A stretch of DNA of 64,000 nucleotides from Caecitellus pseudoparvulus (GCA_965644315.1 CBFFRQ010000096.1:328822-392821), one strand, 5' to 3'; shown: positions 21,805 to 31,570, numbered from the stretch's first letter. Notes: a model not told the origin generated them from the letters alone. Made by a program: numbers and translations.

Positions 21805-23112
21805 CTACACACCGGGCGCACCACGCCCACGGGCCCGCTGTGCAGCCTTCTTGGCCTTCTTGGCCTTCTGCTGCAGCTTCTTCAGTGCGTACTTGCGTTC
21901 AATCTCCACTTCATCCGCCTCGAGCAGGTCCAGGTACGCCTGAGGCACGGGGTTGTCGTCCACCCACTGGTCGAAGTCCGCGACCTCTGGCGCAGGCTTG
22001 CCTGCCGCTGCATCCTCGTAGAATGCATCAATCTCCATGGCCTCCCGGTGCCTGGGCTCGAAGATGTTCACCAGCAGGGAGCCCGTGTCCACCGCCATCC
22101 AGTGCTCCTGCTCCCGCCCCTCCACAGCCCAGTGCGGGTGCATGTCGGGGCCTGGGCGGAGGCCCCGCCGTGACAGCGCCTTGACAATGTGGTCCCCCAT
22201 GCGCCGCATGTGCCCCACAGTGCGCCCGTTCACGAACAGCACGTGCGTCACCCCCATCGCTTCAAAGTGCTCGTGCACGCCGGCAGTGGGGTACACCGCC
22301 AACTGCAGCCCGCCCTCTGCCTGCAGGATGCTGGTCACGTCATCCAGCGTCAGGGGCTGACCGGGCAGCGTGGGCACGGCAAGGGACCCCTTCTCCCTCG
22401 TAGTGGGTGGTACCCACGCAGCGTAGTCGTCCTGGGGCGGGAAGTTCGTCGCCGCCGCCTCCCCACCGTACATGCGCGCCAGCGCGTCGTGAGCCTGAGC
22501 CGCCTCCAGCGCGGTAGCATACTCGCCCCCCGAGATCTCGGTGCCGTTGTGCTCCACGACAGCCTCAAAGGTCTCGGACCGAGTCAAGTACCACACGCCG
22601 ATGTACTTCTTGACAGGCTTCTCTGGCACGTCCTTGTCGGGGGATGTGTCCAGCGCGTGCCACTCACACGCGTACACGTATGCGTCATGCGCCTGCTCAG
22701 GCGTCTCGTACGTGCCCAGGTCCACCCACTCGCCATCCAGCTTCACCCTTGAAAACCACACCTGCCTCTCCTTGCTCCAGTACGCCCCCATGAGGGTGTC
22801 GTGCTCCGAGTCCACTGTCAGCCCAGTGCTGTCACCGCCGAGCACGCCATCGTCGGCGGCGGCCCCTCGCTTCGCATCCCTACCCCGCCTGGACGACCGC
22901 CTTGACTGGCGCGTCAAGCTGCGGTTGCCGCCTTTCTTAACTGAGGTGCTGGGGCCGTGCGAGGCACACCTGACAGCTGTCTGGGGCTGCGCAAGGCTGC
23001 CTGGCACCTGCATGACAGTTCCAGGCAAGAACAGTCGCACGCTCTGCAATGGCCGCGCAAGCAGCCGTGGGACAGGTCTGCCCCACTGATACACGGCCAG
23101 TGCAGCTGCCAT
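21805..23112 (-). CDS. AP2-AP2-RsfS fusion, probable organellar ribosome silencing factor
   Basis: Single exon of 435 residues. Residues 1-35 are Arg/Leu-rich without acids, like a mitochondrial or plastid presequence. A basic Ser/Arg linker follows to ~85. Residues 107-150 (GAYWSKERQVWFSRVKLDG, then GTYETPEQAHDAYVYA) and 168-224 (YIGVWYLTRSETFEAVVEHNG, then EYATALEAAQAHDALARMYG) are two AP2/ERF-type DNA-binding domains. Residues 254-366 are an RsfS/Iojap/MALSU1 domain: LTLDDVTSIL, THVLFVNGRTVGHMRRMGDHI, HWAVEGREQEHWMAVDTGSL, VNIFEPRHREAMEIDAFY. RsfS binds uL14 and blocks subunit joining. The tail is a Lys/Ala-rich helix. Intact RsfS motifs suggest that function is retained; what the AP2 domains bind is unknown. 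No AATGCA is found at this end. Confidence 0.85.
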   Translation of the reverse strand: MAAALAVYQWGRPVPRLLARPLQSVRLFLPGTVMQVPGSLAQPQTAVRCASHGPSTSVKKGGNRSLTRQSRRSSRRGRDAKRGAAADDGVLGGDSTGLTVDSEHDTLMGAYWSKERQVWFSRVKLDGEWVDLGTYETPEQAHDAYVYACEWHALDTSPDKDVPEKPVKKYIGVWYLTRSETFEAVVEHNGTEISGGEYATALEAAQAHDALARMYGGEAAATNFPPQDDYAAWVPPTTREKGSLAVPTLPGQPLTLDDVTSILQAEGGLQLAVYPTAGVHEHFEAMGVTHVLFVNGRTVGHMRRMGDHIVKALSRRGLRPGPDMHPHWAVEGREQEHWMAVDTGSLLVNIFEPRHREAMEIDAFYEDAAAGKPAPEVADFDQWVDDNPVPQAYLDLLEADEVEIERKYALKKLQQKAKKAKKAAQRARGRGAPGV

Positions 23113-23598
23113 TTGCCACTCTCGTGTCGCTGCGTGGGCTGTGGGCAGGCGCAGTTGTGAGACGTTTCGGCCGCGTTTCGGCTTCCCACCACACCCGCGG
23201 AAGCAGGCCTAGCACAGCGGGGACTGGGTTTGTAGCGTTGCAAAGGTCAGATTCATACACCACTGCTGTAGGGCGCACTCTGAGGGCGGATGAAATGTGA
23301 AGATTGCCAGCAAGCGACTCAGGGGGCGTTTCCGAACGACGGCTGCCCAAAGGGAAGTCCCCCCCAACTTGCGCCCCAGTCCCACCGCAGACAGAAGCTC
23401 TGTGCAGGACACAGGCACACGGGGTCCACAACCCAGCATCTCCCTCTGCACTCCCGCGAGTATCTACGCTCACCCTGTACAGCACCGCCCTTTGCTGTCT
23501 GCCTCCGCACACCATCACAGTAGTACGACTGAGCCAGCGCCCTGCTCTCGACGCCACACGCAGCCACGAGCCCCGCACCCCTGCCGCAGGTACCAGTC
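23113..23598. promoter_or_regulatory. Divergent promoter region, AP2-RsfS / small membrane protein
   Basis: About 486 bases between divergent starts. It contains the tandem GAAACG pair at 23163-23179 (read on the reverse strand) and a single copy at 23327-23332. No ORF with recognisable product or RNA gene was seen. Confidence 0.45.
23163..23179 (-). promoter_or_regulatory. Tandem GAAACG pair, 11-nt period, upstream of AP2-RsfS
   Basis: On the coding strand the sequence reads GAAACGCGGCCGAAACG, 51-67 bases upstream of the start codon. Same spacing as the pairs at 30853 and 54293. Confidence 0.4.
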
Positions 23599-23864
23599 AT
23601 GTCCGGCATGCCGGCTGCTTCCACCATCGTGCGCATGGTCGCCACCCGCGCCGAGTATGCCGGCTTTCGGCAGCTGCGCCCCCGTGAGTGCGGCAATTGG
23701 CAGGTGCGCCATCACGCCCGCGTTCACGGTAGCGTGCGTGCTCCTCCGCAGTCGCTGCATTTGGTGCGCCCGCCCTTGGCTTTGTGTGGTGGGCCCTGCC
23801 CACCACTGTGAAGGCGGACCTCATCCCCGCCCTGTACGCGGAGCCGGAAGAGGAGGCACAGTGA
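23599..23864 (+). CDS. Small single-helix membrane protein, function unknown
   Basis: Exons 23599-23683 and 23752-23864, with a 68-nt intron (GTGAGT...CTCCGCAG) in phase 1, giving 65 residues. The N-terminal half is basic and amphipathic (STIVRMVATRAEYAGFRQLR), then a membrane helix (FGAPALGFVWWALPTTV) and a short acidic tail (YAEPEEEAQ). The plan resembles small accessory subunits of mitochondrial respiratory complexes, but I cannot assign it to one. Support is good splice sites, correct phase, a codon structure ending in a clean stop, and an AATGCA hexamer four bases past that stop. Confidence 0.6.
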
Positions 23865-23938
23865 AGCAATGCAGCGCACGCATGACACAGCCGCTTCACA
23901 CGACAGGGCCACCTCCCGCCACACACCATGTGCTGCAT

Positions 23939-25543
23939 TTAGGACTGGGCGCACTGCACAGCACGCATGCCGCCAGGGCCGCCACCCTCCTCGTCGCTGT
24001 CGGCAGCGGCGTCCTTGCCCAGCTGCTCCCTGGCCCGGCGAGCCTCCAGGTCCACGTCCGTCATGAGCTTCTCCTCCGTCAACTCGTCCACCTCAATGGG
24101 GGCGGCGGGAGGGGGGCCCGGCAACACGCCGCGCAGGACCGCCTTCTGCGCGTCCGTCAGCACCAGCGTCTCGGGCATCTTGACGTCGAACTGAATGAAC
24201 AGGCACCCCCGCATGAAGGTGTTGCCGTAGATGGGCATGCCCTCGCCCTCGATCTGCTTGATGGCCTCGTGCTGCACGACCTCCCCGGGCGTGCTCTTCA
24301 CCAGCACCTTGTGCTCGTCCAGGTGCTGCACCAGGAACTCCACGCCTGTCAGGGCCTCCAGCAGGGAGATCTCCTTCTTCATGATGAGGTCGGCGCCCTT
24401 GCGCTGGAAGGTCTCGTGCTCCTTGGTCTTCACCACGAAGATGACGTCGCCAGGCAGCTGGCCAGGGATGACATCCCCCTCCCCTTCAAACGTGATGCGG
24501 TGCCCGTCCCGCACGCCTTGCTCGATGTCCACCGTCAGCACCTTGCGCTCGTTGCGCTTGTTGTACCGGTTGCCCATGTTGTCCATGACGTTGCCAGCAG
24601 GGTCCTTCTCATACAGGGTCTTGGTCACCGCCAGCCTGACGGTCTTGCCCTTGTACACGTCCTCCAGGCTCACGCGGATGGGGTGCACGGTGGGGTCACC
24701 CTTGCGGGGCCCGCGGGGACCACGCCGGCCCCCGCCGAACAGGGCCTCGAAGATGTCTGCGGGGCCGTCACCCCCATCGCCCTTCTCCACAGCATCCAGC
24801 CCACCGCGGTCGTACAGGGAGCGCTGCAAAGCCGAGCGTGGAGTGGGTGCGGCCCGGCCGGCGCAGGCCAGGACGAGCAGTCACGCCTCACCTTCTCCTC
24901 GTCTGACAGGATGTCATACGCAGCCTGGATGATCTTGAACTGGTCAGGGTCCCCACCCTTGTCTGGGTGATGCTGTGCACGGGGGCAACTCGCAAAGCGC
25001 ACGTGACTGACGGAAGGTCCTCCATGAAACGTGGAGCGCTACGAAACGCCAACGTGCACGTCGAAACTCGACGCCACACGCCTGCGCAGAGCAGCACACT
25101 CACGGTGCGTGCGAGTTTCAGGTATGCCTTCTTGATTTGCCCCTTCGTGGCCTGCTTGTCCACGCCCAGCGCCTCATACAGCTTCGTGGTGTCCACCTGC
25201 GCACGTCGAAAGAAAGACCAACCGTGCAGCGCCGCAGCCCAACGAACACTTGCATCGTTGGCCGCGCTGTCGCAGCACAGCAGCAGCCAAGGCCGCCAGT
25301 CCTGGCGACATGGACACCTCTTCAAGCCAACCAACGCCAAGCGGAGCCGCGCACGCCCCTCCGCCCTGCGCACGGCCCAGGGTTTTCGCCAGCACTTACA
25401 TCCCGCTCTGGCTCCTCGTTGCCTGGGCTGCCGCCAGAGCTGTGCCCGTGCATGTGCGGCATGCCGCCGGGGAAGCCCCCTGGGAAGGGGAATCCACCGC
25501 CTCCGCCCATCCTCACGAATGGAATGCCTCCTGGGAAAGACAT
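23939..25543 (-). CDS. DNAJA/Ydj1-type J-protein lacking the zinc finger, with CaaX box
   Basis: Hsp70 co-chaperone. Model: exons 25400-25543, 25104-25196, 24892-24972 and 23939-24823 (reverse), all phase 0, introns 203, 131 and 68 nt, giving 400 residues. A Gly/Phe/Pro/His-rich leader (1-48) precedes the J domain (TTKLYEALGVDKQATKGQIK; HHPDKGGDPDQFK with intact HPD; AAYDILSDEEK). After a short Gly-rich segment the client-binding domains are typical of class I (VHPIRVSLEDVYKGKT; DGHRITFEGEGD; GEGMPIYGN). The four CxxCxGxG repeats expected between KGKT and the second barrel are absent, replaced by about 30 residues without cysteines (TKTLYEKDPAGNVMDNMGN...). The protein ends CAQS, a CaaX farnesylation signal. 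The stop codon overlaps an AATGCA. Confidence 0.85.
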
Positions 25544-25734
25544 GCTGACTGGGACCGTGCGGGTGGCGTTCGCCTGCGGAACTTGCGCTCAACACGCCTG
25601 AAAGGCTGGGGAACGAGTGGCTGTGCAGCGGGGATGGAAACACGACAGGGCATGGCAGTCGCGAACATGAATTGGCTTGCGAAAAGAAGTGTCCCGGCCA
25701 GTGCGGTGCATCGCGCGCAGTGGAGCAGGAGCCC

Positions 25735-26715
25735 TCACCAGGCGCCCTCCTCCCACGCCTGCGCACACACCGCCTCGTACACGATGAAGGTGATCACCGT
25801 TGACGGGATGGCCCGCATGATGCTGGCAGTGACGCCTGCATACAAGCCTGGCAGCCCCGTGCGCCCCCACAGCCACCGCCCGGCCTCCAAGGCAGAGGAG
25901 AACCTGTGCCTGCCGCCCCCCAAGCCCCGGTCATCCTGCATCACGTTCCGCACCGTCTCCAGCGGGTACGTCAGCAAGCTTGCCACCACCTTGGAGATGG
26001 ACGACGCGCACAGGATGCCGAGCGGGTGCCCCGAGTCTGCCACGCCAAACGCCGCCTTCAGCCCCTCGTACAGTGGAAACTGCACGGCGACGTGGGACGC
26101 CCCCAGCAGCGACGCGCCCAGGCCCCGGTACAGTGACAGCACGCCCTCCTGGGCCACAACCTGCCGCAGCGCGTCGAGTGTGCCCTTGTAAGGGGGCCTG
26201 CCGTGGCCCAGCTGCTGGTGCAAGTGCTGTGTCTGCAGCCGCACACGCACCGTCCACAGCGGGTACGTGACGATGTCCCCCACCACGCCAGCACACACAG
26301 CAGCGCCAGCAGAGGCCAGGATGCCACGGCCAGGGAAGCTACCTTTGTCACCGCTTGTTGCAGCTGCTGACGGCAGCTGGCCTCCAGCCGCCGCCCGTTT
26401 CGCACTCTCGTACACGGTAAAGTACACGCCCCAGAACCCCGGAATGAGGAAGACTGCAGTGCTGTAGCCCCGAAAAAGTCCCATCACTCCTTCCCTGGCG
26501 ACCATGGCCCGCAAGGCGCCTCTGGTGCTTGCGTACAGGGACCGCACCTTGGCCGCCTCGTGCTCTGACGTGCCAGGTCCAGTGGGCACAGCAGCCTGCA
26601 CCTGCATGCGGGACTGAGCCACTGTGAGACCATTCAGAAGGGTTGCTGACACGTATCCTCCCAGAATTCCACCAAAAGCATGTTGGGCTACGCTTGCATC
26701 TCCACCAGCAGGCAT
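25735..26715 (-). CDS. Mitochondrial carrier (SLC25), NAD/folate/pyrimidine-nucleotide subgroup
   Basis: Six-helix inner-membrane carrier of 326 residues in one exon from ATG 26715. Three SLC25 repeats are visible. Repeat 2 (TYPLWTVRVRLQTQ; YKGTLDALRQVVAQEGVLSL; SHVAVQFPLYEGLKAAFG) and repeat 3 (TYPLETVRNVMQDD) fit the subgroup of NAD+, FAD/folate and pyrimidine nucleotide carriers, which has PLW in repeat 2. Repeat 1 is odd: LNGLTVAQSRMQVQ replaces the PxD/ExxK/R signature. The ORF stays open upstream to 27057, but that extension is the antisense of the tRNA gene, so the ATG at 26715 is preferred. GAAACG elements lie 17-42 bases upstream. Substrate is inferred from subgroup only. Confidence 0.8.
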   Translation of the reverse strand: MPAGGDASVAQHAFGGILGGYVSATLLNGLTVAQSRMQVQAAVPTGPGTSEHEAAKVRSLYASTRGALRAMVAREGVMGLFRGYSTAVFLIPGFWGVYFTVYESAKRAAAGGQLPSAAATSGDKGSFPGRGILASAGAAVCAGVVGDIVTYPLWTVRVRLQTQHLHQQLGHGRPPYKGTLDALRQVVAQEGVLSLYRGLGASLLGASHVAVQFPLYEGLKAAFGVADSGHPLGILCASSISKVVASLLTYPLETVRNVMQDDRGLGGGRHRFSSALEAGRWLWGRTGLPGLYAGVTASIMRAIPSTVITFIVYEAVCAQAWEEGAW

Positions 26716-26731
26716 TCCGAGTGTGGCGCTC

Positions 26732-26757
26732 GAAACATGAAACGACGCGATGAAACG
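26732..26757 (+). promoter_or_regulatory. GAAAC cluster upstream of the carrier gene
   Basis: Three copies (GAAACA at 26732, GAAACG at 26739 and 26752) lie within 42 bases upstream of the reverse-strand carrier start. Confidence 0.35.
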
Positions 26758-26990
26758 CCAGTCTCCCAATCCAGCCACGGAAGCCAAAGGTCGAGCAAGT
26801 CCCCATGCGTGATAGGATGGAGTACGGTACAGTCCAATCTTTTCGTTTTGGCGTGCATTATCACTTGCCCACTGTGCACGGGCGCTTCGCAGAGCCTGAG
26901 ATGCACCGAGAGCAGTCCTGTTGGCATGCAAAGTGCTTGGATCTTGTGTGTTTTTGAAAAAAGCAAAATTCGCGATAGCCAAGTGGACGA

Positions 26991-27062
26991 GGGCGTGTGG
27001 TACAGTGGTAGCACGCATCATTTGCATTGATGAGGTCCGGGGTTCGATTCCCCGCATGTCCA
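26991..27062 (+). tRNA. tRNA-Ala (anticodon TGC)
   Basis: A 72-nt cloverleaf. The acceptor stem GGGCGTG/CATGTCC pairs over seven positions with two G-T wobbles. The anticodon stem CATCA/TGATG is perfect, with loop TTTGCAT, so the anticodon is TGC (Ala). The T arm CGGGG-TTCGATT-CCCCG is perfect. The D stem has one A-C mismatch. Internal promoter boxes are clear: A box TGGTACAGTGG (26998-27008) and B box GGTTCGATTCC (27041-27051). No intron and no encoded CCA. The discriminator base is A. Confidence 0.95.
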
Positions 27063-27066
27063 GCTC

Positions 27067-27071
27067 TTTTT
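27067..27071 (+). terminator. Pol III terminator of tRNA-Ala
   Basis: A T5 run begins five bases after the tRNA 3' end, the usual RNA polymerase III stop. Confidence 0.8.
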
Positions 27072-27160
27072 CCCACTTTCATCCCCTATCTTTGATAGGA
27101 AGACAGCGTTAACTCTTCGTAAGCAGACTGGCGAACGGTGCATTGAGTTAAGGTCCTGAT

Positions 27161-28898
27161 TCACAGCCTTGAGTATTGGGGGTGTTCGTGCAGCCACTGC
27201 TGTGCGTCTGCGGCAGCTTGACGGTCGACAACGTACCTTCCCGCATGCACGTCAGCAACGCGAACTGGAAAACGGGAAACCATCACTTCGCCACCTTTTG
27301 CAGAATTCGTGAGGTTCTTTAATGCTTGCAGACCCACAGTCACAACAGGTCCACCACGAGTGGAGGTCAGTCGAACGGGGTCCAAGGTCAAGCGGCCCGT
27401 GACCGAGCACGTGAGCGAGTGGGGGGGATTCGCACTGGGTGTGGATGCAGCCTCATCCGTAGGACGAGGAGTTCGGTGGTGGCGTGGCTTAGCTTGGTGG
27501 TGTCGCGGCGAAGCAGCTGCTGCGCCAGACGAAGAAGCAGCTGCTGCTGGGCTGTGGGTGTGGCCAGAGTGGCGTCTCGCATGAGTCGGAGTGGCGCGAC
27601 GAGAGGCATCATGCCCTGAAGACCACTTTGGGGTGAAGCGCACGGTGGTGTGAGGGTGCTTGCCTTCGACCGTGAAAATGGTTGGGAGGGAAGACAGCAT
27701 TACTTGCAGGCCTTCCAGGTCAAATGCACGCGCAATCTGGCCTGGACTGCAATTCAGGTGCTCTGAGTCACTGAGAAGATTGCCGAAGTCTGCCAAGCCC
27801 ACTGCCATTTCTCTTCTCGTTGCCTCCTTGAGGGCTGAAATGATTCTTAGAACCACACTGTGAGGGATGCGGCCTTTGGGGTGCTCACACCTCAAGTCCC
27901 AGTTTGGCGTCACGGTGTACTTGTCACCATCTGAAAGAAGGTTTGCCTGTTGCATGCGTTTAACTACTTCGCTCCACTCTTCTACGTCCGCATTGGCGGG
28001 GGGGGCGTCTCCGAAGCGGTCCTGCAGAAACTGCTCCGCGGACACGTCGCGACACTCTTCTCCAGTCGCGAAATGGAACGCGTACATCACGTCCCTCACA
28101 AGGCTAAGTGGCAAGGCTTGCGCTCCAGAGAAAAGGACGGCGGTAGAGGACCTCCTTGGCTTTGAAACAGACCGCTCCTTGGTCGAGGCGGCTGGGGACT
28201 TCGTCGCACTGTCGCTGGCCCCTGCAGAAGTCTCAGCTCGAGCGCTTGGCGAAGCCTTGACTCTTTGGCGACCGGAATCAGAAGCTACAGCACTTGCCGA
28301 CACTTTGGGCTTGCTCTTCCTCTGCTTCGGTTTCGAGCCAGCATCTCTTTCGGGTGCGTTTCCTAGCGCAGGCGACTGTTCGATGAACTCGAGGAAGTGA
28401 GTCTTCTGGGGCTGACACGTCTCTGTCACTTGTCTCATGAAGTCCTCTGCCGCATGCCTGGCGGCCCTGTTCTTGTTCGTTGCGCCCAGAGCGAAGATGG
28501 TCGTCAGTGCAACGAAAGCGCCTTCAATTTCAGGATGAAACGTTGGACCCTGCGGGAGGGACACAGAGCACTCGCGCTTCTCCACGATGCCAGCCAGGCC
28601 TTCCCCCGCATTCTGGATGCCCCCTGCATGTGCAGCGGTGACAGGTGCGGCGCGGAGCATGAGGTGCAGACTCGCGTTGCAGCTGGTGCGGCTTTGCGCC
28701 AGCACTTGCGCTTCACGGCAAGTGCCCGCAGATGCACTCACGCAGCAGGGTCAGCGGAGCAGACACGTGAATGATGCCCTCTTGTGAGCTTTCTATCACA
28801 TGCACCTTGTTGATGGCGTCCCTGGCGCTCCGCCCGCCGTCTGCCCCGCCTCGTGTGCGCAGCGGAGACGGCCGGCGAAACGCACCCTCGCCGTCCAT
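27161..28898 (-). CDS. Orphan protein, possible winged-helix segments
   Basis: Not recognised. Model: exons 28742-28898 and 27161-28623 (reverse), with a 118-nt intron (GTGAGT...ACATGCAG) in phase 1, giving 539 residues. The N-terminal ~130 residues look folded (mixed hydrophobic pattern), then about 90 residues of Lys/Ser/Ala linker. A second folded region (~220-350) has helix-strand patterns suggestive of winged helices: EEWSEVVKRMQQANLL, then HSVVLRIISALKEAT, then FDLEGLQVMLSSLPTIFTVEG and a strand TTVRF. A His/Pro/Ala linker and a final ~80-residue region follow. The winged-helix reading is only a guess. A reverse AATGCA lies 16 bases past the stop. An ORF at 28939-29124 could be an extra 5' exon, but no phase-consistent join was found. 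Confidence 0.5.
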
Positions 28899-29209
28899 GC
28901 TTGCGTGCGCGTGAGGCTATGCAGCAATCGCTGCAGCTTCAGGGCGCGCCTGCCCAGGAAGTGCTTTGTGGCGGTGTTGTGCGGGTTTTTGTCGGGTCAC
29001 GGAAGTGCTTGAGGAGGCTCCCAGCTTGCTGGCGAGACAGTCGAGAAAGGTGCTGGTGCAGGTGTGCCAGCAGAAATGACTGTTCCCGGGCACAGGTCAA
29101 GCTGTCGGCCAGGAACATCTCCAATGCCCCCCTCCCTTCCCCACATATTCAGGCATGCGCTTCAGCAACGGCGAGACGCCCAAGCAAGCGCGCGTGCATT
29201 GCGGGCAAG
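28899..29209. other. Intergenic region between two reverse-strand genes
   Basis: About 311 bases between the cysteinyl-tRNA synthetase stop and the orphan start. It contains the CysRS AATGCA signal (29195-29200, reverse) and a reverse ORF at 28939-29124 of 61 codons with a Leu-rich helical sequence and no recognisable product. Confidence 0.4.
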
Positions 29210-31570
29210 TCAGGACGCCTGAGCCTTCAGCCACTTGGCGTGGGTCTTCTGGTGGTTCTTGAACAGCTTCGCCGCCTTCTTCGCCCCTGCCTTGGTCAGG
29301 GGTTCGCCCGCCGCGTCTGCTGTCGGCAAGCCGTCCTCCCCGAACTGGGTGTACATCGGGTCGGTCCCATCAGGCACCGTCAAGGAGGCCATAAACTGCG
29401 CTGGCGTCATGGCAGCCACGCGGGCCTTCTCTGCCTGCTCCTTGGCCAGGCGCTCCTTCTCAGCGGCCTTGGCGGCGGCCTTGGCGGCGGCGGCAGCCTG
29501 CTTGGCATCCCGCTCCTTCAGCAGCTCTGCCGGGTCCCCCAGCTTCCAGATGGCAGGGGCGGCAGGGGCGGCGCCACCACTTCCCCCTGCCGCGGCAGCA
29601 GCAGCAGAGGTCGCACCTGCATCCTCCAGCTGCACGCCCAGTGGCGGCAGGACCTCGTCCCGCAGCGCATCGCAGGCGGCCAGGATGGCGCCCGTGTCCT
29701 TGGCCTTGGCTGCCTCCCGCACAGTGGAGCGGAAGGTGGCCAGCGCGTCCAGGTACGGCGTGAGCAGCTCCTCCTTGCTGGTGCTGGCGCCGGTGGCCAC
29801 GTGGCCGATGGGGCGCTGCGGCGCGATGAGCCCGAACAGCTTGAACGTGCGTGTGACGAAGGCGGCGGCATTGTGCAGGACGGTGGGCACCGGCGTGCCT
29901 TCCGACATGTACTTGTTGGTGTCCCGCACCACCCGCTGCAGCACTCGCATGGCGGTGGGCGTGTCGAAGTCGTCGCACAGTGCCGCGTGCAGGTCTGCCT
30001 GGGCAGCTGCCAGCCCCGACAGCGCTGCCAGCTCACGTGGGCCGTAGTGCTGGGACGCCGCGCCCAAGCCAGCCGCGCCGCCCTGCAGCGCCCGCAGCTG
30101 CACCTTGACGTTGTCGAAGAAGGATGAGAACAGGCGGTCTAGGGCCTCCACCTGCTCCATGCTCTCGCCGGAGTAGTCCATGGGCGCGTTGTACTTGTGC
30201 ATGAGGAAGAGCAGGCGCAAGCTGCGGGCGGAGAACTTCTTCAGCGCCTCGCCGATCTTGATGAAGTTCTTCAGGCTCTTGCTCATCTTCAGGCCGTCGA
30301 TGTTCAAGTGCCCGCTGTGCACGAAGTAGTTCACCCACTGCCCGATGCCCAGCGCAGCCTCCGCCTGCGCCAGTTCGTTGTCGTGGTGGGGGAAGCGCAG
30401 GTCCACGCCGCCGGAGTGGATGTCCATGGAGCCCCCCGTCAAGTCCTTCAGCACTGCCGTGGCCATGGCGGAGCACTCGATGTGCCAGCCTGGCCGGCCG
30501 GGGCCCCAGGGGGACGGCCACGCAGGCTCGCCCTCCTTGCTCGCCTTCCACAGTGCGAAGTCGCTGCTGTCGCGCTTGTCCTTCAGGCCACTGCTCTGGC
30601 TCAGGCGCCCCTCGCCCTCCTCCAGCGCGGCCGAGTTGCCGACGTTCTCAGGCACCAGCTTGCCGTACGCGTGGCCGGAGGTGCTGGTGGCGCTGAACGC
30701 AGGCACGTCAAAGTACACCGATCCCCCTGCAGCGTACGCGAAGCCGCGGTCCATGATGTCCTGGATCATGGCAATGACTTCCGGGACGTACTCGCTGACG
30801 CGTGTGATGGCGTGGGGCGGCAGGACGCCTGCAGGGGTGGGCGGCATCGCAGCGTTTCGCGCACGTTTCAGGAGCCCGTCAAACTCCGCCGAACGCACCC
30901 AGGGCCTTCATGTCGTCCATGAACTCAGCCTCAAAGGTGCGGGACAGTTCGCTGAAGGTCATGCCACGGGCGGCACTGCGCTCAATGATCTTGTCGTCGA
31001 TGTCTGCGCGCACAGGCAGCCGGCGCAGTGACGGGTGGCGCAAAGGAACTCTGCGCGGGCAAAGTGGGGCAGCTGCGCAAAGTCCTGCGACGCACCCGTG
31101 ATGTTCATGACCAGCGTGACGTCGTAGCCAAAGTAGTCCGTCATGATCCGCCGCAAGATGTCAAAGACGACGTAGGTGCTGCGGGGGCGGCGGGAGCGGT
31201 GGCCCGTGCGGCGTGCACATTCTCACAAGGCGCAGGGCACCAGGCCACGCACCGGGCGTGCCCCATGTGGGCCGAATCATACACTGTGGGTCCGCACATG
31301 TACCAGGACACCGCCTTGCCCTTCTTGGGGATGAACGGCACCTGCCGTGCAACACGCAGGGAGGGCGGGTGAGGGAACAGGCACGCCCGACGCGCTGCGG
31401 CCGCCTCGCCGCACCTTGCTGCGCGTGAGGCTGTTGTACATGCGCAGGGGGTAGAACGTGTCGTAGAAGGACAGCATGGAGGGCATGGGAGACGGCATGC
31501 GCCACGTCGGCTGCTTGGTCTCCACGACGGCGTCCGCCGGCACTTCGCCGGCCTGCGTAGCGTCAGCCAT
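29210..31570 (-). CDS. CARS1: Cysteinyl-tRNA synthetase, cytosolic type
   Basis: Class Ia synthetase charging tRNA-Cys. Model: five exons at 31415-31570, 31253-31341, 31096-31178, 30899-31003 and 29210-30828 (reverse), introns 73, 74, 92 and 70 nt, giving 683 residues. The HIGH-like motif is [10 protein letters not shown] and the KMSKS motif is [10 protein letters not shown]. The zinc ligands expected for the family are present: Cys in YMCGPTVYD, Cys in WHIECSAMA, and the His/Glu pair in [10 protein letters not shown]. The first exon contains a short extension and the eukaryotic motif [11 protein letters not shown]. The C-terminus is an Ala/Lys-rich helix then [19 protein letters not shown], typical of cytosolic eukaryotic enzymes. 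It diverges from MPP beta across 266 bases. Confidence 0.95.
30853..30869 (-). promoter_or_regulatory. Tandem GAAACG pair, 11-nt period, in CysRS intron 4
   Basis: On the coding strand it reads GAAACGTGCGCGAAACG, inside the 70-nt fourth intron. The reverse complement contains TTTCGCGC, which also fits an E2F-type consensus. Confidence 0.35.

Noticed and set aside
26716-27057. N-terminal 114-codon extension of the mitochondrial carrier ORF
   Set aside because: It is antisense to the tRNA-Ala gene and its flank and has no carrier similarity; the ATG at 26715 gives the normal start.
28939-29124. 61-codon reverse ORF as a separate gene or upstream exon
   Set aside because: No recognisable product, and no phase-consistent splice to the downstream gene was found.
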